64,000 nt of DNA from Dermatemys mawii. Its lineage: Eukaryota > Chordata > Testudines > Dermatemydidae. The first letter of the stretch is position 1; each line of letters opens with the position of its first letter. The notes under the pieces were generated by a model, which searched no databases, had not been told where the DNA came from, and was given only the letters and a program-made list of their open reading frames with translations. Location of the stretch: NCBI GenBank assembly GCA_007922305.1, contig ML677348.1, forward strand, positions 22,050,124-22,114,123, given 5' to 3'. Below, piece after piece: positions 22,301 through 36,100 of this stretch. Made by a program: the position numbers and the translations under genes.

Positions 22301-25300
22301 CAAAGCGGCGGGGCCCGCTAAGGGCGCTTACCCTGCGGTCCCGCGTACCAGCGTTGCCGATCTCTGCTCTAGTGCTTTACCTTTCAAAACAAAGTTAAAA
22401 TAGATTTTTCATGGAGTAGTAATTAATAAATTCTGAGTCATGTTTTAGAGATAAACCAATCTCTTACTATAAGAGATTAGGATGAGATCTAACGTGCGGT
22501 GAGGGGCAGATTATCACACTTCTGCCTACTGCTTAGTGCTTACACCTTTCTCTGAAGCATCTGGTGCTGACTACTGGAGATGGGATACTGGTCTAGACAG
22601 ACCTCAGGTTTGATCTTGTATGGCACTTTGTGTTTCTAAACAGCCCTTTGTTGGGTTATGCAGGTAAAGACACATACCTGTTGCTCAGCCCTCAAATTGC
22701 ATATTCTAGCTGGCTGCCTAGTCAATGGAAAAGTTCAAAATTTATATGTATATAAATATTCTGTACTAGACACTTTCAGATGAGGGAAATAGTATGAGCT
22801 AGATTAAGGCCATTGGCAAATTTGTAAGTACCCTGAAAAAACTATTCACTTTTTATAAAGTAAAACTGTATGATTTCCTTGTTGTATTTGTAGACACCTT
22901 TACAGTCGACTCAGTTACTTCTAAGTACATTTTTACTGGTGAAATATTTTATACATGAATTGTGTAAGGACTCAAGTTTTTCTACTCAGTATATGTGCAC
23001 AGATACTCTTAATGTCATATTGCAAATAAGTTACTGCGGAAACTTTGGATAAAATTGCCAGAGAAAATACTTAGAAATGGGCTTGTTGCTGAGCTATAAT
23101 GAATAGGAATAATAAGGCTGTGTAACTAGGAACTTGCTCTAAAACAAGTCCACTAGGTGGTGTAGTTCTGTAGTTTATTTCAGTGTTTTCATTGCCTGTG
23201 TGGGCATCTTACCTATAATAAATAGGTGCAACAAAATGAGTACCTGTTACTCTTTTTACAAAATGAAGATGCTCTATTAATACCCTGAAAAACTGTAGCT
23301 TTTGTAAAGCAGTAATTTGGTTTCCAGTAAAGTAGCAATTTAGAACTGAAGTTGTGCTGTTGAATCACAGTAAACATTGCCTTGTAATGAAAAGCGAGCG
23401 CCAGAGGGAATCTGAGCTGTTATACAGTTTGAGTTTGTGATATTAGAAGAACAATTTTTTTCTTTGTTAAAGTTCCTGTGGTTATTCAGGAGGGTTTTTT
23501 TTTTAAAGGTAATCATTGATGAGTTCATAAACAGATGACAGTTCATTTCTGTGCTAAGACTCTGAGCTCTCGTTAATTCTTCTTCTGTTGCTGGTTTTTT
23601 CAACTATGAATAGTTACTTTGCAGGATCAGAATATTTTACTTTTTTATATTAGTTGTTCCGTCTTCCAAGAATGTGTGTCCTACTAAAACCTATTAATGA
23701 GAATGCACTTACACCAAGGATGCATACCCACCTGCAGTAGGAAAACTGACACTTGCCTGCCCAAACAGAAGTTTTTAAATCCAGGAAGTGATGCTTTAAT
23801 TGTGACTATGGACTTTGCACTTGCTGTTCTATTGAAAGTCCTGAAGCTGTTTGGGTAGTCTTGGGGCCTGGTAAGCCCCTCCTCATCCTCAGAAACCTTA
23901 AGTTAGGTAGGTGTGTTGAGGTGCTTTTTGGGGCCTCTGTGCTCACAGGCAATGCAGGCAGCTAGTAGAGGGCTCTGATGTCGACTTTATTGTTAAAGCT
24001 AGTAAATCTCATTTGTGTATTTTCCTCCAGCATGTGGAAGTCTCTTGACTTATTGTTTTGGCATTTGTATGCAGGGAGAGAGGCAGGGTAAGAAAAATTA
24101 TTCACCATGAATATGTTTTGCCTTCCTTACAATCTCAGAGTGCATTGTTCTCATCTTGCTTCCTTCATATGGTACTCCTGGGGGAATTCTGTGGCACTGA
24201 ACATGTGCAGAATTCATGTCCCCTGCAGATTTCTTTGCTTCTCTGAAGAAAATACTGGGGAAGCAAAGGGAATTTGTATGTGTGTGTGTGGGGGCAATGC
24301 ACCTAATTTGGGGGAGGAAATGGGGATTGGGGTGGGGCAGAGGAAATGAGGGAAGGGTGAGGTGGGAGAAAGAGGGGTGAGATAGGGAAGGGGATGGGGC
24401 AGGGCACAATGGAGAGAGGAAGTGGGAGGGGATGAGGAGGAAGCCAGGGGGAAGAGAATCGGATAGGGGAATGGGGAGGGGAAGCAGGAGCCTGGCATAG
24501 GCTCCTCCTTTAAGCAGGCCTATCAAATACCTCACCCCTTTGCAGCTGGACCGCATCTGGACCCCCACCCCACTGAGCCCTATCCTCCCACACCAGCTGC
24601 CCCCGCTGAGCTCCAGCCTCCTCCTCTGCGGAGTCCCACTGCCCCTTCACCAAGAACCCCCCAACGAGCCCTTGTCCATCCAGATCCCCCAACACTGAGT
24701 CACCTGCGCCCAGATTGCCTTATACTAAGCCCCTCTAAACTTGGATCCTGCTGGGCTGAGCCTGCCTGCCCCACACTTTGTGCACCTCTCATGGAGGTGC
24801 AGGCCCCCATGGTGTTTCTGGGTTAGGCCCAGCTCTTGTGCTGTGTCAAGGTCAGGTGCAGCCTCACTGCTGAATTCCTGTCCCTGGGGTGAGAGCTGCA
24901 GGATGATCTCCCACCTCTGCGCAGCCAGCGGTTTGGGCTCCCCACTGCTATGCTAGAGCCTCTACATTTATTTATTGACAAATAATATTTGCAGAATTTT
25001 AATTTTGGGGGGCAGAATTTCCCTCAAAAGTAATATGGGAAGTACTCCTTCATAATTAAACCTGTGTGTTCCATTGGGCCATAATCTGAGGCTTAGGTGT
25101 AGTAGAATGTGCATTGGCTGACCATCTCCTTCTGTCCTTGTTTGTTTTGCCTTGCTCTACCTTTTCTCCCATCCAATTCTGTCATATTTCTAGCTGTTAA
25201 GGTTAGGGACTTTCTTCTATATTTCTTTGTGGTGCACACTTGGGTGCTCCGTGAATAAGTATTAATGCTGACCAAAAGATTGGGTTTTTTTGGTCTGTGG

Positions 25301-28300
25301 TCTTTAGCAGTGGAGCTTACCTCAGCTAAGAGTGGTCTTGTTTCCTCCTCTGCTGGTGTAAGCACTCCAGGAAAAAGTGTTTTCTTATCACCTGTTTGCT
25401 ATTATTTTTAATGTGTTAACAGGTTGAATTGCGGGGAGTATATGGCATGCCACAACTTCCTAACCTACTAGCACATGTTAGAATCGTAGAAGATTAAGGT
25501 TGGAAGGGACCTCAAGAGGTCATTTAGTCCATCCCCCTGCTCAAAGCAGGACCAACCCCAACTAAATCATCCCAGCCAGGGCTTTGTCAGGCTGGGCTTT
25601 ACAAACCTCTAAGGAAGGAGATTCCACCGCCTCCCTAGGTAACCCATTCCAGTGCTTCACCACCCTCCTAGTGAAATATTTTTTCCTAACAGTTAACTTA
25701 AACCTCCCTCATGGCAACTTGAGACCATTGCTCAAGATGACTAAAAAACAAAGATTTTTTTAAAAATTGATTTTAATTAAATTGATTTTTAAAAAAAACA
25801 ACTAAGTATTTAAAATTGTAAAGGCCTAAACTAATCTATCAATTTTATTTAAATAATTAAAAAAATACCATTAGTAGTATGTGTTTGCTATTAAAGTTTT
25901 AAAGAAAGCCAAAACACTGGACATATGGAAATCACTAGCTAAATAGTACCCAGCGTTCATTTAAAGAGCTAAAACAGCTTTTGACAGCAGTAGTCTCTTC
26001 TGCCAGTGCAGAGAGAATATTTTCTTTAGTTTATTCAAGAAGTTCAGTTTAATGATTAGTTCTTTCAAAGGTAAGAAACTAATCAGGAGTTGAAAAAGCA
26101 GGGAAGCTTGTTTCCTTTTTCAGTCTATGAATGAAAATGATGCGTGAGAGGCTGAGGTCTGCTAGTTCTGAAACCTTGAAGATGACCAGAAACAACAGTT
26201 CAATTCACTAACTACAGTTATTTTGTTTATTAAACAGTTAATTCTAAATGCAAAACATGTTTTATTTAACTAACGAAAAACAATTTTAAAATGCTGTTTG
26301 TGTGTGTTTTTCTAATTGATTTAAGTTTACATTCACATTTGAGCTTGACAAAAATCACAATTAAAAAGTAATCTAGGAAGTAAGAAATAGATCATTTGCC
26401 ATTTTCTTCATAATGTAAAAGGTAAAAATCAAGAATCTGAACAAATGTCCGTAAGCTACATAATTACTTAAAAAATGTGGGTATGGTGTTTCCTCCTTGT
26501 TAGTAAAAAGCACCAGTTTTGTGTGAAGGCTATATATAGTTGCAAATCAGTACGGTTTTTTAATGCTTACCAACTAATGAGAATCAGCCCTTCCTTAGGG
26601 AAATATGTAAAAAGTACAAATGCAAAACAAGATTAAAATCAATGATTTAAATCAAGGCTTCTTGCTTGCAGATTTAAATAATGATTAAAATTCATGATTT
26701 CAATTGCTTTAATTTTAAATCTATCTGCCGAGACCAATTCTTCCCAAGGGATGGACAGGGTATTTTTAGGCGCTTAGATACTAGTTTGCTTTTTCTCCAC
26801 TGGTTGCACAGAGCCTGTACCTGACCTTTTTAAAGCCCTTCCTTATTTTTTGAGTCTCTGACTGGTTGATTAGTTGGGGAGCAGAATGTCCTTGTCATAC
26901 TACCCTTTCCAAGAGTCAAAAAGTGTTCTGTTTTTTGTCCAAGTTTTTGGACATATGCCCTGAGAAATGTTAACAGTCTGTAAATCAAAAACAAGTTCAG
27001 CTTGGGGAAAGCGAGAAGAGATGCCTTCATAGTGCAGATACTCTCTCTGCCTAGAGCAGTGGTCTTCAAACTGGAGTGTGCCAAAATGCTTCTGCCGAAA
27101 GCAGAAGCTTCCGCTTTCTGCGGCGGCATTTCAGCGGACATACCCCCTGGGGGCTGCCAGGCTTTTCACTACACAGAAAGGGGCCGCGACGGGAAAAGTT
27201 TGAAGACCCCTGGCCTAGAGCAGTGTCCCATTCCACCCCCTCCCGCCCCCAATCACCCTTTTCTTCACTTGATAGGGCTTATTTTTAGGCTTTTACGCAT
27301 ATACAGGAAACAGTTTTCCTTAACTTGAGCTTCTTTACAAGATTCTTTTTAGGTGAAAAATCTCAAGAACTGACCCAAATTGAGATGTTGTCAGAGGAGG
27401 TTTTTGCACAAATTGATAAATGAAACAATAATAAGTCACCAGGGCCTGAGCATATTTACCCAAGAGTTCTGCTGGAACTAAGATATGAAATTGCAGCACT
27501 ACTAAAGGTACATCTACAGAAAAATCGACTTCTATACATTCAATATCGTTTCATACTGAACAGATTGTATGCATTTGATATTGTGTGTCCCCACTAAATG
27601 CGCTAATTCGATGGAGTACATTCACAATACCGAGGCTAACATCAACTCTCGGAGTGGTGCACTGTGGGTAGCTATCCCACAGTTCCCGCAGTCTCTGCCA
27701 CCCATTGGAATTCTGGGTTTAGCTCCCAGTGCATGATGGGGCAAAAACATTCTTGCTGATTTTCCTGGGCACAGCCCATCAGTCACCCCTCTCTCCACGC
27801 AAGGTAAGGCAGACAATCGTTTCACGCCATATCACAGCAAGCATGGAGCCCGCTCATTTCACGGCTGCAGTTGTGACCATTGTAAATATCTCTGGCATTA
27901 TCCAGCAGTATGAGCAGAACCTGCAAAACCGGCTGACGAAGCGATGACAGCCCAATCACAATAGTGATGAGAACATGGACGCAGACGTTCTTAGAAGAAA
28001 GTGATGTGGCAATTGGGACCTCATGGTGATGTTGGGCCAGGTTCATGCCGTGGAACACTGATTCTGGGCCTGGGAAACAAGCACAGCGTGGTGGGACCAT
28101 GTAGTGTTGCAGGTATGGGATGATTCCCAGTGGCTGAGAAAATTTCACGTGTGTAGGGCCACTTTCATGGAACTGTGTGACTTGCTGTCTGCTGCCCTAA
28201 AGTGCAAAGACACCAGAATGAGAGCAGCCATCACGACTGAGAAGCGAGTGGCCATAGCCCTGTGGAGGCTTGCAAAGCCCGACAGCTACCGGTCCGTTGG

Positions 28301-31300
28301 GAATCAGTTTGGAGTGGGCAAATGTACTTTGGGGCTGCTGTGCTGCAAGTAGCCGACGGAGTCATTGACTAGCTGCTACCAAGGGTAGTGACTCTGGGAA
28401 ATGTGCAGACCATTGTGGATGGATTTAATGCGATGGGGTTCCCTAACTGTGGTGGAGTGATAGACGGAAAGCATATCCGTATCTTGGCAGCGGAACACCG
28501 GGTGGCCAGTACGTAAACTGCAAGGGGTACTTTTCCATGGTGCTGCAAGGACTGGTGGATCACGAGGGACGTTTCACTGATCTCAACGTGGGATGGCCGA
28601 GAAAAGTGCATGACACGCACATCTTCAGGAACTCTGGTCTGTTTGAACAGCTGGAGGAAAGGACTTATTTCCCAGACCAGAAAATTACTGTGGGGGAGGA
28701 GGACGGTTTGAAATGCCTATAATTATCCTCAGGGACCCAGCCTGCCCCTTAGTGCCATGGCTCATGAAGCCATACACAGGCATCCTGGACAGTAGTAAGG
28801 AGCAGTTCAACTATAGGCTGAGCGAGTGCAGAAGGGTGGTAGAATGTGCATTTGGACATTACAAAGCTTGCTTGTACTGTTTGCTGAGTAGGTTAGATCT
28901 CAGCAAAACCAATATTCCAGTTGTAATTGCTGCTTGTTGTGTGCTCCACAATATCTGTGAGAGTAAGGGGGAGGTATTTATGCTGGGGTGGGAGGTTGAG
29001 GCAAATTGCCTGGTGGCCAGTTTCACGCAGCCAGACAACAGGGCGCGCTGCACAGCAGAGAAACTTTGAAAACCAGTTTCATGACTGGCCAGGGTACGGT
29101 GTGACAGTTGTTTGTTTCTCCTTGAAGTTACCCACCCCCTATATAGATAGAGAGAGAGAGATAAAATATTTATTTATTTTAAATGGAAAAAAGTCACTAT
29201 TGTTTCAAATCCGTTGTTTGTTGAACGATACACTGAGAAAATCAGAAGATAGCTCGGGAGGGTGGGGGAGGATTAGGAAGAGTTGGGGGGTGGAGGAGGA
29301 GGGAAGGACCAGTCCAGAATACAAATGAAAACTTCAGATATGCCAGCCTTCTGCTGCTTAGGCAATCCTCTGGGATTGAGTGCTTGGGTCCCTGGAGCTA
29401 CCTCCTCATCTGCCCCCCCCACCCCATGTTCTTGGGCATCTGGATGAGGAGACTATGGGAATTTGGGAAGGAGGGAGGGCAGTTATACAGAGGTTGCAGC
29501 GGCAGTCTGTGGTCTTGCTACCTTTCCCACATAAGATCCACCAGACAGCAGAGCATGTCAGTTTGCTCCCCCCTCAGCTTGATCATTGCATCCTGCCTCC
29601 TCTCATCACGTTCCTGCCTCCTCTCATCACACGTGTCCCTCCTCTCTTCGCGTTCATTGCACGCTTTATGGGACTCCACAATTGTTTGCCTCCATGCATT
29701 CAGCTGGACCTTATCAGTGCGGGAGGACTGCATAAGCTCGGCAAACATCTCGTCCCAAGTGCATTTTTTCCGCCTTCTAATCTGAGCCAGCCTCTGCGAT
29801 GGAGTTGATAGAGGGCACGTTGAAACCTTTGCACCTGCAAAAGGAGAAAAGGGGAGGGGCTTTTCCTGCCTACCTGGTTAGTGCATCAGAGTTAAAAGTG
29901 TTGTCCACAGTGGTCACAATGGAGCATTCTGGGATAGCTCCCAGAGGCCAATAACGTCGAATTGAGTCCACAGTACCTCTAATCTGGAACTGTGATGTCG
30001 ATTTTAGTGCTACTCCCCTTGCCGAGGTGGAGTACAGAAACTGGCTTTAAGAGCCCTTTAAATCGACAAAAACAGGTTGGTCGTGTGGATGGAATCAGTT
30101 TTAATTTGAATTAACTCAGCTAATTCTGAAATAATCGCGTACTGTAGACCAACCCTAAATGTGATATGTAACCTATCTCTTAAATTAGCCTCTGTACTGG
30201 TAGATAGCTAAGGTAGTGCCAGGTGGTGGTGGTTGTTTTTTTTTTAAGGTTACCTTCAGTACCAGGCAAATTGGATGAAACTATAGCAAAGAACCCATTT
30301 ATCAGACATACAGATGAACACAATATGTTGGTGAAGAGTCAGCTTGGTTTTTATAATGGGAAATCATGCCTCACTAATTCATTAGAATTTTCTGAGGGTG
30401 TCAACAAACTTGTGGACAAGGAGGATCCATTGAATATAGTATACTTCGACTTTTTCTGAAAGCTTTTGACAAGGTTTCACACCAAAGCCTTGTGAGCAAA
30501 GTAAGGAGTCATGGGATAAGAGGAAAGGTCCTCTCATGGATCATTAACTGGTTAAAAGATAGGAAACAAAGGGTAAGAATAAATGGTCAGTTTTCACAGT
30601 GATGAGGGGTAAATAGCGTGGTGCCCCAAGGATCTGTACTGCAATCAGCTCTGTTCTATATATTCATAAATGATCTGGAAAAAGGGGTAAACAGTGAGGT
30701 GGCTAAGTTTGCAGACGATACAAAATTATGCAAGATAGTTAAATCCAAAGCTGCTTGCAAGGAGTTAGAGGGATTTCACACAACTGGGTGACAGAGCAAC
30801 AAAATGGCAGATGAAGTTCAGTATTGATAAATGCAAAGTAATGCACATTGAAAAACATAATCCCAACTGTCCATACAAAATGATGGGGTCTAAATTAACT
30901 CTTACCACTCGAGAGATCTTGGAGACGTGGTTAGTTCTCTGAAAATATCTGCCCAATGTGCAGTAGCTGCCAAAAAAACTAACAATGTTAGGAACCTTTA
31001 GGAAAGGGATAGAAAATAAGACAAAATATCATAATGCCAGTATATAAATCGATGGTATTCTCACTCTTAAAATACTTAATGCAGTTCTGGTCTACTCATA
31101 TCAAAAAACAATATATTGGAATTGGAAAAAATTATTAGGGGTATGGAACAGCTTCCATCTGAGGAGAGAGTGAAAAGAGTGGGACTGTTCAGCTGCTAAA
31201 ACACACGACTAAGGGGGGATATGATCGAGGTCTATAAAATTGTGACTGGTGTGAAGAAAGTGAATAGGAAAGTGTTGTTTATCCTGTCACATAACACAAG

Positions 31301-33065
31301 AACCAGACATTATTCAATGAAATGAATAGGCAGCAGGTTTAAAACAAACCAAAGCAAGTTTTTCTTCACCCAACACGCAGTCAACCTGTGGAATTTGATG
31401 CAGGGGATTCTCAAAATGGGGGTCGTGACCCCTCAGGGGGTCACAGGGTTATGACAGTCTCCACCCCAAACCATACTTCACACCAGCATTTATAATAGTG
31501 TTAAATATAAAAAAAAGAGAGTTTTTAATTCATAAGGGGAGGGGGGTCCCTCTCAGAGGCTTGCTGTGTGAAAGAGATCACCAATACAAAAGTTTGGGAA
31601 CCGCTGATGGACAAAAGTATAGCTGGGTTCAAAAAAGAATTAGGTAAACTCACAGATGATAGGTCCAACAGTGACTATTAGTCAAGGTGGTCAGGGACAC
31701 AACCCCATTTTCTGGGTGTCCCTACACCTCTGACTGCTAGAAGCTGTGACTGGATGGTAGGGGATGGATTACTCAATAAACTGTCCTGTTCTGTTCTCTC
31801 CCTCTGAAGCATCTGGCACCAGCCACTTTTGGAAGACATGATGCTGGGCTAGATGGACCATTGGTTTGACTCAATGTAGCCACTTTCATATTCTTAAGAT
31901 CTCTGCCAAAAATATTTGTTTTTCTGTCGTTTGGGTACTTTGTGGACAAGCTTTGGCATGGAAGTTCTCAGAATCTGTACAGCATGTATGCAAAAGTTTA
32001 AGCTTTCCTAGAAATGTGCCTCAGACCTCACCTAGAAGGACCGTCTCTGTCAGCATGTAGTTCTCTGCTTTTGCGTTTCTTGATCTCTCTGCCAACGAAG
32101 GAGCTAATTGTGATCACAGTTTTTGAAATGTGGGCACCTTCACACTAGGGTCTGGACTAATGTTGATTACTCTGAATATAGGTTACTGAATAGCCATCAT
32201 ATTGTGACTTCCGGTGACTAGAGATCTAGGCTGTACTTGAGCTGGTGACCTGAACGTAACAGGCTTCATATCCTATTACCAATGAATACTTTTAAAGATT
32301 TTTTAAAAAATAATCTGTTTATAATAAAATAAATGGCACAGTGAATGTGTTTTGAATGGCTCATCAGTCTGACAAAGGTATAACAAGGTCCAATGCTGGA
32401 ATTTGAAGCTAGACAAGTTCAGATTGACATTAAGGTGTACATATGTGAGAGTAATTAACAGTAGAACAACTTACCAAGGGTTTTGATGGATTCTCCATCA
32501 CTGGCAACTTTTAAATCAAGATTCAGTACTTCTCTAAAAGAAAGTTTCTAGTTCAAAGAGGGATTATTTGGGGGAGTTCTCTGGCCTGTGATATAGAGGA
32601 AATTAGACTAGATGATCACAGTGGTCCCTTTGGGCCTTTGAATCTATGAAAAAATTAATCTAAGCATGGTCTGTGAATACCTCCTAATACCAGAGTTTTT
32701 GTTCAAGAAATGGTTTCTAAAACCCTGCCAGCTTTTTCCATCCTCGTCCTTCAGCTTGTCTTGCATCAATGTGACTTTTTAGCACTTAACTTCTGCTGTT
32801 ATAAAATAAAAGGAATCTGGGGGTGCAAGACTAAATATTTAGTTTAGAAGACTGTTGTTTTTGATGATATAGCTGTTCTAGCCATCTCACAGTTCAATCT
32901 TACTAGACTTATAAAATGCTAATGACCTGAATTACTCTCCTAAAGAACAGACTAGAATTAGATTATTGTGTATAGCCTTTTGCTGTCTCAAAGTGCTTTA
33001 CAGAGCTATGACCTCTAGATACTGAAAGTGTTGTGGCTGAATATGCATCCAGAGACTGCTTGGTG

Positions 33066-33113
<48 letters not shown>

Positions 33114-36100
33114 TTTTTAAATCATCTCAAAACCCGACATCAATGAGACTGATCAGCAGATAACCTTTCACCAGGAGGATGCGACTATCTTGCTAAACAC
33201 ATATTGTACTTTTAGACCGTTAAAGTTAGATTGGATGAAGCACTTAAAATAAAAAATTGTACGGCATAATCCTGTGCTGTCATAGTGGGCGTGCGTGTAA
33301 AAAGTTTCTGCATTATAAGGTCCATCTGCACCTACATATGTAGGGGTAGAGGTATATGTATTTTTCTTACCAATCCCTGCTTCAGGAGGAAACAATTTGA
33401 TTTTAATATTTCATTTTTTGTGTGCGCCACTAAATCTTTCCTGTGCTGTTCTTAATGCAAATGTAGGTTAGAGCAATAGTGTGTAAGACATTTTTAAAAT
33501 GTATATTTATTTGTTCTAGAAACTTTCCTACGCTGGCAAACATTGAAAGAAAAAGAGCATTACAGAGAGAAAAAGAGGAGAGAGGAGAAGTGCTGACAAC
33601 TACACAGTTTGGGTAAGCTTTCTCTGACAATTTTGTTCACTCTAGTAGTTCGTCCCAAAATACTACCTTGGATTCTTTTTACCTATTGTGCAAATACTTG
33701 TAACTTTCACTGTACATTTATATAAACTGAGTGCACTTCATTTAACCCACCAACATGTTACAAATTTAATTCGTTGTTCACAGTATTCCACAGTGAACTG
33801 TAGTGAGTCTGATCCAGTTGAAACAATACATCTGCAACTTTGATATGCTTGCAGAGTTCCACTCTTTGGCTTGTTTAAGAAAACCAAGTTGCAGAATAGC
33901 CATTAGGTTAAAGTAATAGTCGCTGAGTCTTTGAAAGAGAAGTTACAGTGTGTTACTTTGCGTTCTGCCTGAATCTGACCAGTCTAATTCATTCCTCTGC
34001 CCCCTTGCAAGAGAGAGAGTTAAAAAACAAAAAAAGGGAGTTGGTTTATGATTGTATTTCTCTCCACAACCCCACTTCTCTTCATTCATTCAAATGGTGG
34101 GGTCAGAGCAGCAATAACAAACTTAAGAAGGAATGATATTTTGAAGTTTCTAAGCTATCTAATTATCACTGCAAACTACTTTGGAAGCTGCAAGTACCTT
34201 CAGTACTCTTATTTTCATCTGTTAAACCCTGCCTCATCTTGATTTCTCCTCTGAGGCTCTTTTTTGTTCCTCTTGGATTTTATTTGTTCACTCCCCTCAT
34301 GTACAGTAACTCCTCAATTAAAGTCATCCTGGTTAACATTGTTTTGTGGTTACATAGCTGATCATAGAGTCATAGAAAATCAGGTTTGGAAGGGATCTTA
34401 GGAGGTCATCTAGTCCAATCCCCTGCTCAAAGCTTTGGCAAAGCTTTCAAAGCAGAACCAACTCTAACTAAATCATCCCAGCCAGGGCTTTGTCAAGCTA
34501 TTATCAGGAGGAGAAAAAAACCTTTTGTAGTGATAGTCAAGTAGATCTATGTCTGACAATTGGCAAGAAGGTATGAAGGAAACTTAATTTAGGGAAATAG
34601 ATTCAATTAATATAATGACTAAGCCATTCACAGTCCTTGTTTAACCCTTGGTTGATAGAGTCCAATTTGTAAATTAATTCTAAGGTGCCACAAGTATTAC
34701 TTGTTTTCTTTAGGGATACAGACTAACACAGCTGCTAATCTGAAATCTTTCCGAACTGTTAGCACTGTAAACTCACTCTGCTGTCCAAAATGCTGTAATT
34801 TCTGGTATGAATGTCAACAATAAAAATCTGGAACTTGTGTTTAATCTTGCAAATTTACTGATGTGTGAGACAGAAGAGAATTCAGGTTGCTCTCTGGAAG
34901 CTTTCCTAATGACGCAATAGCTAAGTAAGATTTTTCAGAAGCATTTGATACTTCTATAGCACCCTTGAATTCTGGCCCTCTGAAGTGCTTTACAAATGTT
35001 AATTCTCAACATCCCTATGGAGTAGATTAGAGATACAGAAGGATCATTTCACCTGTCACTTAAATGTAGCTACCTGCAGGTGGAATGTAGAAGGTGGTTA
35101 ATACTGCACAGTTATGCTGTAGTTCTGAACAGGAAGTGAAGACTGCATTTGCTAAGAGAACCAGCAGATGAGGGCAGAATGCATTTTCCAAATTGGAATT
35201 TAACTGGGACATCCAATTCTGGTTCTTGAGAACTTCCCTGGGTTTTTAGTGACCACAAGTAGTCAGGACCTTGGTTTTATTTCTTGGTCAAAAGACAGCA
35301 CCTCCAGTATAACAGCATCCCTTAATCTGTGAAACATTGATTAAGTATCACTCTTTATGTTAGAGGGGTGCCTAGACACCCCAACTGAGTTCATGGCCCT
35401 ATTCTGCTAGGCACTGTACAAACATGTAGTAAGGGACAGTTCCTGCCCCAATGAGTTTACATTCTAAATAAAAGACACAATGTGGGAGAAAGTGTTATCT
35501 CCATTTAGTGGAGACTGTGCACAAAGAAGTGAAATGACTTGCCTAAGGTCAAAGGAAGCATGTGGCACAGCTGGAATTGAACTTAAAAAGCCTGAATCAA
35601 ATGGTTTTGGGGAGAAAATTTTGCCCTTAGTATGGGATTTCAAAATTTGTCAGGTATTGGAATGGTTCTTCTAATGTGCTCTGTGTATTCAACTGTTGGA
35701 GCGATGGTAGTGAATAAAATGAACCATTTGGTCGACTCAGGTCTGGGAATTCTTGTGTTAATAGAATAGTTTGGAGGTGCAGTTAAGCACTTGTCAAAAC
35801 ACTAAATAAATGATCACTTAGAAGAGCCATTCTCAGCAGGCATGGATTACCATTTTTATTGGTGTTCTTTTCACTGTAACCATGCTCTAAACACATTTCC
35901 TGCAATTTGCCATAATCTCAAATATGTAGATTTAAGGCTTATTTGTGATTTGTAGAATTAGCGTACTATAGCTCTACCTTTAATTTACATTCATTAAAAA
36001 CACAGTTCCATGTTTCCCTGATATAACTTGAAATAGCCTGCTCTAAAGGAGGAAAATAGTTTTTCCCTTCTCTCCCTAGCAGTTCATTCTACTTTTTTCT

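Larger units (their letters stand above)
27506..30155 (+). mobile_element. PIF/Harbinger DNA transposon, 2650 bp, inserted in the CR1
   Basis: The left terminus AGGTACATCTACAG and the right terminus CTGTAGACCAACCC are imperfect inverted repeats. TAA flanks both sides (27503-27505 and 30156-30158), the 3-bp duplication typical of PIF/Harbinger. It carries two gene remnants in opposite orientations: a transposase on plus and a DNA-binding-type accessory ORF on minus. Confidence 0.92.
27330..31895 (+). mobile_element. CR1 LINE, 5'-truncated, split by Harbinger and hAT insertions
   Basis: The left part reads [18 protein letters not shown], an RT-region block. After the Harbinger insertion it resumes at 30156 with the RT palm: FADDT is encoded at 30708-30722. 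It continues to a 3' UTR with TCTGAAGCATCTGGCACCAG and a CR1-type tail near 31890. Stops and frameshifts show that it is dead. It lies in NUFIP1 intron 5, sense to the gene. Confidence 0.9.

Noticed and set aside
28060..29069. Host HARBI1 or other domesticated transposase gene
   Set aside because: Frameshifts between blocks, intact transposon ends and TAA duplications show a dead mobile copy, not a host gene.
33066..33112. AT-rich run as an origin or regulatory element
   Set aside because: It is a simple dinucleotide microsatellite inside an intron.
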